10,015 nt of DNA from Chitinophagaceae bacterium (lineage in GTDB: Bacteria; Bacteroidota; Bacteroidia; Chitinophagales; Chitinophagaceae), in contig JALOMC010000071.1 of NCBI GenBank assembly GCA_025455665.1, positions 1 through 10,015 of the forward strand, written 5' to 3'. Numbering within the stretch: position 1 is the first letter of the stretch; each line of letters begins with the position of its first letter. The translations under genes and the position numbers were made by a program. Below the pieces are notes generated by a model that did not search any database, was not told the origin of the DNA, and was given only the letters and a program-made list of their open reading frames with translations. This document shows positions 5,619 to 10,015 of this stretch, in pieces.

Positions 5619-8600
5619 TTGAAACGAATAACCTTATACCTGCTTGCCTGCAGCGCTCTGCTGCTCGCCTTGCCCTCGGCCGCACAAACCTTTGAGTACA
5701 CCCAAAACAAAGGCCAGTGGAATAGCGAAGTGCTGTACCAGGGCGAGTTGCACAACGGTGCTTTTTTTCTGAAAAGAAACGGATACCGGGTCGTGCAGCA
5801 CCATCCGCAAGACTTTGACCATGTAAAGGCAACCATGACCGGCCACAGCCACCAGCATGGCAGCGCAGCCGGCAAAGCTACAGAGACACGCCTGCGGTCT
5901 GCCACCTCGGTGGTGGGCGAAGGCGGAGGCGCTGGTACCGGCAAGCCGGGGCCCGACATGCCGGTAGTGCTACGGTCGCATGCGTATGATGTTTTGTTTG
6001 CCAATGCCAACCCCAAAACCAGCAGCACGGGCCTGAAGCCGCTGAATGGCATATCGAACTATTTTATTGGCAACGATCCATCGAAGTGGGCCAGTGGCGT
6101 ACTATCCTATGCCGAAGTGCTGACACAGGATATGTACAACGGCGTAGCGGTTCGCTACTATAGTGAAAATGGTTTCTTGAAATACGATTTGCAGGTACAA
6201 CCACAGGCGGCAGTGGAGCAAATAGTACTGCAGTATGTGGGGCACGAAAAGCTGAGCCTTAAAAATGGCGAACTGTTGGTGCAAACCTCTGTAGGAGTGG
6301 TAAAGGAGAGAGAGCCGTATGCCTTTCAGCTGATAAACGGGCAGCGCAAAGTGGTCACCTGTCGCTACGAGCTGGTGGGCAACGATAAAGTGCGTTTTCG
6401 TCTGAGCGGCTACGATCGCAACCACACTCTTATCATTGATCCTACTTTGGTTTTTTCTTCGTTTACCGGCAGTCCGGCCAACAACTGGGGCTACTCTGCC
6501 ACCTACGATCTGGCGGGCAATTTGTATGCTGGCGGTATAGCGCTGGCGCCGGGGTACCCTGTTACGCCAGGTGCTTTTCAAACGGTGTTTCGTAGTGGTC
6601 CGGCAGGTGGCGAAAGAGCGGGATTTGATATCGCCATCATGAAGTTTAATTCGAATGGCACCCGCCGGGAGTATGCCACTTACCTGGGGGGCTCCAGCAA
6701 TGAGCAGCCACACAGCCTGGTGACCGACAGGGCTGGCAACCTCTACATCGCAGGCCGTACGCTTTCGTCCGACTATCCGGCTACCAGCCGACTGGGCACA
6801 CTTGGGCAGTGGGATATTGTAGTGAGTAAGCTGAACGCAACAGGATCTTCGCTACTGGGCTCTGTGCTGATTGGTGGCTCGGGTGATGATGGTGTGAATA
6901 TCAAACACAAATACTCGGGTGCCGGCCCGTTGCCCATTTCGCTGCAGCAAAACTATGGCGACGATGCCCGAAGCGAGGTAATACTGGATGCTGGCGGAAA
7001 TGTGCTGGTGGCCTCCTGTTCTCGCAGTTCCGATTTTCCGGTGAATGCCACAGCGTTTCAAAGAACACTTCGCGGCGAGCAAGATGCTTTGTTGCTGAAG
7101 TTTGATGGCAATTTGGCCAATCTGAATTTTGCCAGTTTTTTGGGCGGAGGTGCCGATGATGCGGCCTATGTGCTGGCTATGAGCCCTTCGGGAAATATCT
7201 ACGTGGGCGGCGGCACTGCCAGTACCGATTTTCCTGGTGATAAAACGGGTACCGTGGGTGCTACGTACTTTGGTGGCGCTGCCGATGGCTTTTTGGCAGA
7301 ACTGGATCCTGCTGGCACTACCCTGGTAAAAAGTGCTTATGTAGGAACGAGTGGATTGGATCAGATATATGGCGTACAGTTTGATGCCAGTGGCAACCTG
7401 TACTGCATGGGCACCAGTACAGGTAATTTTCCGGTACGAAATGCGCCGTTTAGCCAAAACGGCGGTAAACAATTTATCGGAAAAGTGACAGGCGACCTGA
7501 GCACTTTTGTGTACAGCACCGTTTTTGGCACCAATGCCGTGGCGCCCAATATCAGCCCGACTGCTTTTTTGGTTGATCGTTGTGAAAACGTGTATGTGAG
7601 CGGCTGGGGCGGAAGAGTATTTAATACCGACCCGCAGTTTCCTACCGCTACCACACAAGGACTGACCGTGACGCCCGATGCGATACAGTCGCGAACAGAT
7701 GGCAGCGATTTTTACTTTTTTGTGATGGAAAAAGATGCAACGCGGCAACTTTTTGGTTCATTTTTTGGCCAATTAGAAACCGGGCCGTTGCGCAGCGCCG
7801 ATCACGTAGATGGGGGCACCAGCCGCTTCGATCCGGCGGGCACCATCTATCAGGGTGTGTGCGCCAACTGTGGTGGCGGCCAGTTTCCTACTACCCCCGG
7901 GGTAGTTGGGCCCAGCAATCCCAGCGGATCGTGCAACCAGGCAGTTATCAAAATAGCCCTCGACCTATCAGGCGTTCGCGGCGGCGTTAAATCTAATATT
8001 GATAATGTAGAGGGCGATACTTCGGATTGTACCCCGACCACGGTGGTATTCAGAGATACCATTGGACTGGCGCCGCGATATGAGTGGGATTTTGGCGATG
8101 GTACCACGCTGGTAACAAATACCCCCAATGCCACGCATACTTATGTGCCGGTAGGTACGTACCGGGTGCGCCTTATAGCAGTCGATTCAACCAAATGCTT
8201 TCCCCGCGATACATCGTTTGTTACTATTCGCATCCGCGAAGATGTGGCGCCGGTGGCGGCTGCGGCTACCAAGTTGCCTCCCTGCGAAAGCAATACGTAT
8301 CGGTTCGATAACCTGAGTACCGCCTTCCCTGGCAAGCCTTTCCGCAATAATTCATTTACCTGGATTTTTGGCGACAATACACCTGCCGTGGTAACCGGGC
8401 CCGGCGCCGTTACGCATCAGTTTCCGGGTGCCGGCACTTACGATGTGCGCCTTGTACTTACCGACACCAACTACTGCAATGCGCCCGATACCTTTCGGCT
8501 TCCGCTGCGGGTAAGCCCGTTGGTAGATGCTCGTTTTGAAACGCCTCCCTTTGGTTGTGCGCCGTATGATTTGGTCATCAACAACACTAGTTTGGGAGGG

Positions 8601-9080
8601 CAGCAGTTTCGCTGGACATTTAGTGATGGCACCAGCAGCACCGCTACCAATCCGGTGAAGCGATTTGATGTTCCTGGCACTTATACCATCAAGCTGATAG
8701 CTATTGATAGCAGCACCTGCAATATCATAGATAGCACTGAGCAAAGCATTATTGTATCGGGCAGCCCCGTGGCCGACTTTACGTTTGGTCCGGTGCCGCC
8801 GCAAGAAAACCAGCCCATTGTATTTACCAACCAAAGCGAAGTAGTGCCTCGTTATCGTTGGTATTTTGGCGATGGCGATTCCCTGTACACTTTCCGCCGC
8901 GATACTATTGTGCGGCATACCTATAATCAGACGGGTACTTACAATGCTTGTCTGGTGGCCATCAATCAGTTTGGCTGCCCCGATACCATCTGCCGGCCGG
9001 TACCAGCGCTGATACTCCCCTTGGTCGACGTAGACTGTATTTGGCTATGGCATTACAAGACTCACGTTCAGAATATATAA
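5619..9080 (+). CDS. Large secreted SBBP/PKD-repeat protein, frameshifted before its type IX sorting domain
   Basis: A predicted cell-surface or secreted protein of 1153 residues. It has a signal peptide at 1-22 (K-R followed by a hydrophobic core and S-A-A-Q). About 24-275 is a DUF7948-like N-terminal domain opening with E-Y-T-Q-N-K-G-Q-W and closing with L-I-I-D-P-T-L-V-F, interrupted by a His- and Gly-rich loop (61-112). About 280-790 holds SBBP-type beta-propeller repeats with recurring G-N-L-Y-x-x-G and D-F-P motifs and a C-x-x-C at 748-751. Four PKD domains follow, marked by W-D-F-G-D-G (823), W-I-F-G-D-N (915), W-T-F-S-D-G (999) and W-Y-F-G-D-G (1081). Such proteins are type IX secretion cargo, often adhesins. 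Here the frame leaves homology after L-V-D-V (about residue 1138) and ends in 16 unrelated residues, while the sorting domain continues out of frame (9034-9246). The TTG start is chosen because the signal peptide begins directly there and no ATG is available. It is probably followed in the operon by a porP/sprF-like gene. Confidence 0.88.
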   Translation: MKRITLYLLACSALLLALPSAAQTFEYTQNKGQWNSEVLYQGELHNGAFFLKRNGYRVVQHHPQDFDHVKATMTGHSHQHGSAAGKATETRLRSATSVVGEGGGAGTGKPGPDMPVVLRSHAYDVLFANANPKTSSTGLKPLNGISNYFIGNDPSKWASGVLSYAEVLTQDMYNGVAVRYYSENGFLKYDLQVQPQAAVEQIVLQYVGHEKLSLKNGELLVQTSVGVVKEREPYAFQLINGQRKVVTCRYELVGNDKVRFRLSGYDRNHTLIIDPTLVFSSFTGSPANNWGYSATYDLAGNLYAGGIALAPGYPVTPGAFQTVFRSGPAGGERAGFDIAIMKFNSNGTRREYATYLGGSSNEQPHSLVTDRAGNLYIAGRTLSSDYPATSRLGTLGQWDIVVSKLNATGSSLLGSVLIGGSGDDGVNIKHKYSGAGPLPISLQQNYGDDARSEVILDAGGNVLVASCSRSSDFPVNATAFQRTLRGEQDALLLKFDGNLANLNFASFLGGGADDAAYVLAMSPSGNIYVGGGTASTDFPGDKTGTVGATYFGGAADGFLAELDPAGTTLVKSAYVGTSGLDQIYGVQFDASGNLYCMGTSTGNFPVRNAPFSQNGGKQFIGKVTGDLSTFVYSTVFGTNAVAPNISPTAFLVDRCENVYVSGWGGRVFNTDPQFPTATTQGLTVTPDAIQSRTDGSDFYFFVMEKDATRQLFGSFFGQLETGPLRSADHVDGGTSRFDPAGTIYQGVCANCGGGQFPTTPGVVGPSNPSGSCNQAVIKIALDLSGVRGGVKSNIDNVEGDTSDCTPTTVVFRDTIGLAPRYEWDFGDGTTLVTNTPNATHTYVPVGTYRVRLIAVDSTKCFPRDTSFVTIRIREDVAPVAAAATKLPPCESNTYRFDNLSTAFPGKPFRNNSFTWIFGDNTPAVVTGPGAVTHQFPGAGTYDVRLVLTDTNYCNAPDTFRLPLRVSPLVDARFETPPFGCAPYDLVINNTSLGGQQFRWTFSDGTSSTATNPVKRFDVPGTYTIKLIAIDSSTCNIIDSTEQSIIVSGSPVADFTFGPVPPQENQPIVFTNQSEVVPRYRWYFGDGDSLYTFRRDTIVRHTYNQTGTYNACLVAINQFGCPDTICRPVPALILPLVDVDCIWLWHYKTHVQNI

Positions 9081-9246
9081 CAGGTGGGGCCAGCTGGTAT
9101 TTGAAACAGGCGCCAAAAACACAGGTTGGGATGGCAACTTCCAGGGTAAGCCCCAGCCGATGGATGCGTATGCCTATACGCTGGATGCAGAATTGGTAAC
9201 GGGCGAAAAAGTGAGGAAGTCGGGAAGTATAACGCTGGTGCGCTAA
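9034..9246 (+). pseudogene. Out-of-frame remnant of the type B (gliding-motility) C-terminal sorting domain
   Basis: This stretch, in a frame different from the upstream gene, encodes 70 residues ending at TAA 9244-9246. They contain V-F-G-Y-G-I-T-R-L-T-F-R-I-Y-N-R-W-G-Q-L-V-F-E, then G-W-D-G-N and D-A-Y-A-Y-T-L-D-A, and a closing S-G-S-I-T-L-V-R. This is the conserved body of the type B sorting domain (CHU_C / TIGR04131), which in the family directs cargo through the type IX system with the help of a SprF-type protein. The usual first block, P-N-A-F-T-P and following residues, is missing in all frames. There is no start codon of its own in a suitable position, so it should be untranslated in this sequence. 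It belongs to the gene starting at 5619. Confidence 0.9.
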
Positions 9247-9252
9247 ACAACA

Positions 9253-9260
9253 AAAGGAGG
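9253..9260 (+). promoter_or_regulatory. Strong Shine-Dalgarno sequence of the porP/sprF-like gene
   Basis: aaaggagg lies 6 bp before the ATG at 9267 and is fully complementary to the usual 16S rRNA 3' end. Strong Shine-Dalgarno sequences are uncommon in Bacteroidota, and the other starts in this window lack one. It supports the choice of ATG 9267. Confidence 0.6.
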
Positions 9261-9266
9261 AGCAGG

Positions 9267-10015
9267 ATGAGGCAAAATGGCAGCAATAGCAGAAAAGGAA
9301 TCGGTACAGGGCTGATGGGCTTGCTGCTGCTGGTATGGGTGGGGTCAGCTTCCGCACAAGACCTTCACTTCAGTCAGTTCATGAATAATCCTTTGCTCAC
9401 CAATCCTGCCAATACAGGATTCAATCCCGATTTTGACTATCGATTGGGTGGTAGTTTTCGCAACCAATGGTGGGGGCTGCCGGTGCCGTACAAAACAATG
9501 AGTGTATGGGGCGATGTACAGCTGATGCGGGATAAGTTTTACAGCGGTTGGCTGGGTGTAGGAGGTATGCTGCTACGAGATGTGGCCGGTGCTGGTAATC
9601 TTACATCCACAAAAGGCTACGCCAGCATTGCGTGGCATCAGGAGCTTGGTTTGAATAGTCTGATATCGGGCGGTTTCAATATCGGGTACGCCGCCAAGCG
9701 CATTGATATTGCCAATTTTAAATGGGAGAACCAGTGGAATGGGCGCTTTTTTGATAGCAACGTACCTAGCGGAGAGCAATTTCGTTTTTCACAGATAGGC
9801 TACCTGGATTTGCAGGCCGGACTGAACTACGCTCTTTTTCCCAGCGATCGGGTGTACTTGAATGCCGGTGTGAGCATCATGCACCTCAACAGGCCCCGCG
9901 AATCTTTTTTTGACCCCGCACTGACCGATAACCGTGTACCGGTGCGCTATAATGGGTTCATCAATGCTTCTTTCAAAATTGATGACAGATGGATTGTGAA
10001 CCCCAACGTGTACTA
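9267..10015 (+). CDS. PorP/SprF family type IX secretion system membrane protein (3' truncated)
   Basis: The frame is open from ATG 9267 to the right edge, giving 249 residues of a protein whose family is usually a little over 300. A signal peptide at 1-30 has a hydrophobic run G-L-L-L-L-V-W-V and a cleavage site at A-S-A. The mature protein begins Q-D-L-H-F-S-Q-F-M-N-N-P-L-L-T-N-P-A-N-T-G, the hallmark opening of the PorP/SprF family. The rest shows alternating beta-strands expected for an outer-membrane barrel, including R-N-Q-W and G-L-N-Y-A-L-F-P followed by L-N-A-G-V-S. Known members help deliver or anchor type IX cargo; SprF acts with the type B cargo SprB in Flavobacterium johnsoniae. 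It follows the sorting-domain remnant by 20 bp, so it was presumably the operon partner of that cargo. Whether it should be called porP or sprF cannot be decided here. Confidence 0.93.
   Translation, partial: MRQNGSNSRKGIGTGLMGLLLLVWVGSASAQDLHFSQFMNNPLLTNPANTGFNPDFDYRLGGSFRNQWWGLPVPYKTMSVWGDVQLMRDKFYSGWLGVGGMLLRDVAGAGNLTSTKGYASIAWHQELGLNSLISGGFNIGYAAKRIDIANFKWENQWNGRFFDSNVPSGEQFRFSQIGYLDLQAGLNYALFPSDRVYLNAGVSIMHLNRPRESFFDPALTDNRVPVRYNGFINASFKIDDRWIVNPNVY

Noticed and set aside
6852..7748. 298-codon minus-strand open frame inside the large secreted-protein gene
   Set aside because: Repetitive low-complexity shadow of the SBBP repeats on the other strand.
9020..9080. Programmed ribosomal frameshift as explanation of the two frames at the end of the secreted protein
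   Set aside because: No slippery heptamer or downstream pseudoknot was seen, and a frameshift would not supply the missing P-N-A-F-T-P block; a deletion explains both.
5619..9080. SBBP and PKD repeats as a DNA repeat array or CRISPR-like structure
   Set aside because: The repetition is at protein level only, with diverged DNA and domain-sized irregular spacing.
8962..9357. 131-codon minus-strand open frame covering the frameshift region
   Set aside because: It covers the sorting-domain remnant and the porP/sprF signal peptide in antisense and has no recognisable domain; the plus-strand protein homology explains the region.

Overview
The window looks like chromosomal DNA from a Bacteroidota bacterium, most likely of the Chitinophagaceae or a close relative. 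The grounds are a PorP/SprF-family type IX secretion gene next to a large secreted SBBP/PKD protein carrying remains of a type B (gliding-motility) sorting domain, a DUF4382 lipoprotein, start codons without Shine-Dalgarno sequences in most genes, and TAnnTTnG-like boxes close upstream of several genes. This placement is inferred from protein content; no rRNA gene is present.

Layout. The 3' end of an unrecognised exported-type protein gene (+, 3-377) meets, tail to tail, a minus-strand set of three genes. These read, in order of transcription, DUF4382 lipoprotein (3260-2391), tryptophanyl-tRNA synthetase trpS (2251-1226) and deoxynucleoside kinase (1093-458). A strong bidirectional hairpin terminator (399-435) separates the converging genes, and a second terminator (2325-2356) isolates the lipoprotein gene from trpS. 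A 195-bp divergent intergenic region (3261-3455) separates the lipoprotein gene from recG (+, 3456-5567, GTG start). Next come a 1153-residue secreted protein (+, 5619-9080: signal peptide, DUF7948-like N-terminus, SBBP-type repeats, four PKD domains) and a PorP/SprF-family gene (+, 9267 to the window edge).

Main observation. The large secreted protein is broken at its 3' end. The reading frame stops at 9080, but an unmistakable type B C-terminal sorting domain continues in another frame from about 9034 to 9246, ending 20 bp before the porP/sprF-like start. The opening block of that domain (the usual P-N-A-F-T-P segment) is absent. A deletion of roughly 40-50 bp, of length 2 modulo 3, about position 9030 explains both facts. 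It is either a true loss-of-function allele that removes the secretion signal or an assembly error.

Functionally the window combines housekeeping genes (nucleotide salvage, tRNA charging, replication-fork repair) with a type IX cargo/PorP pair. No mobile element, CRISPR array, RNA gene or clearly new system was seen.
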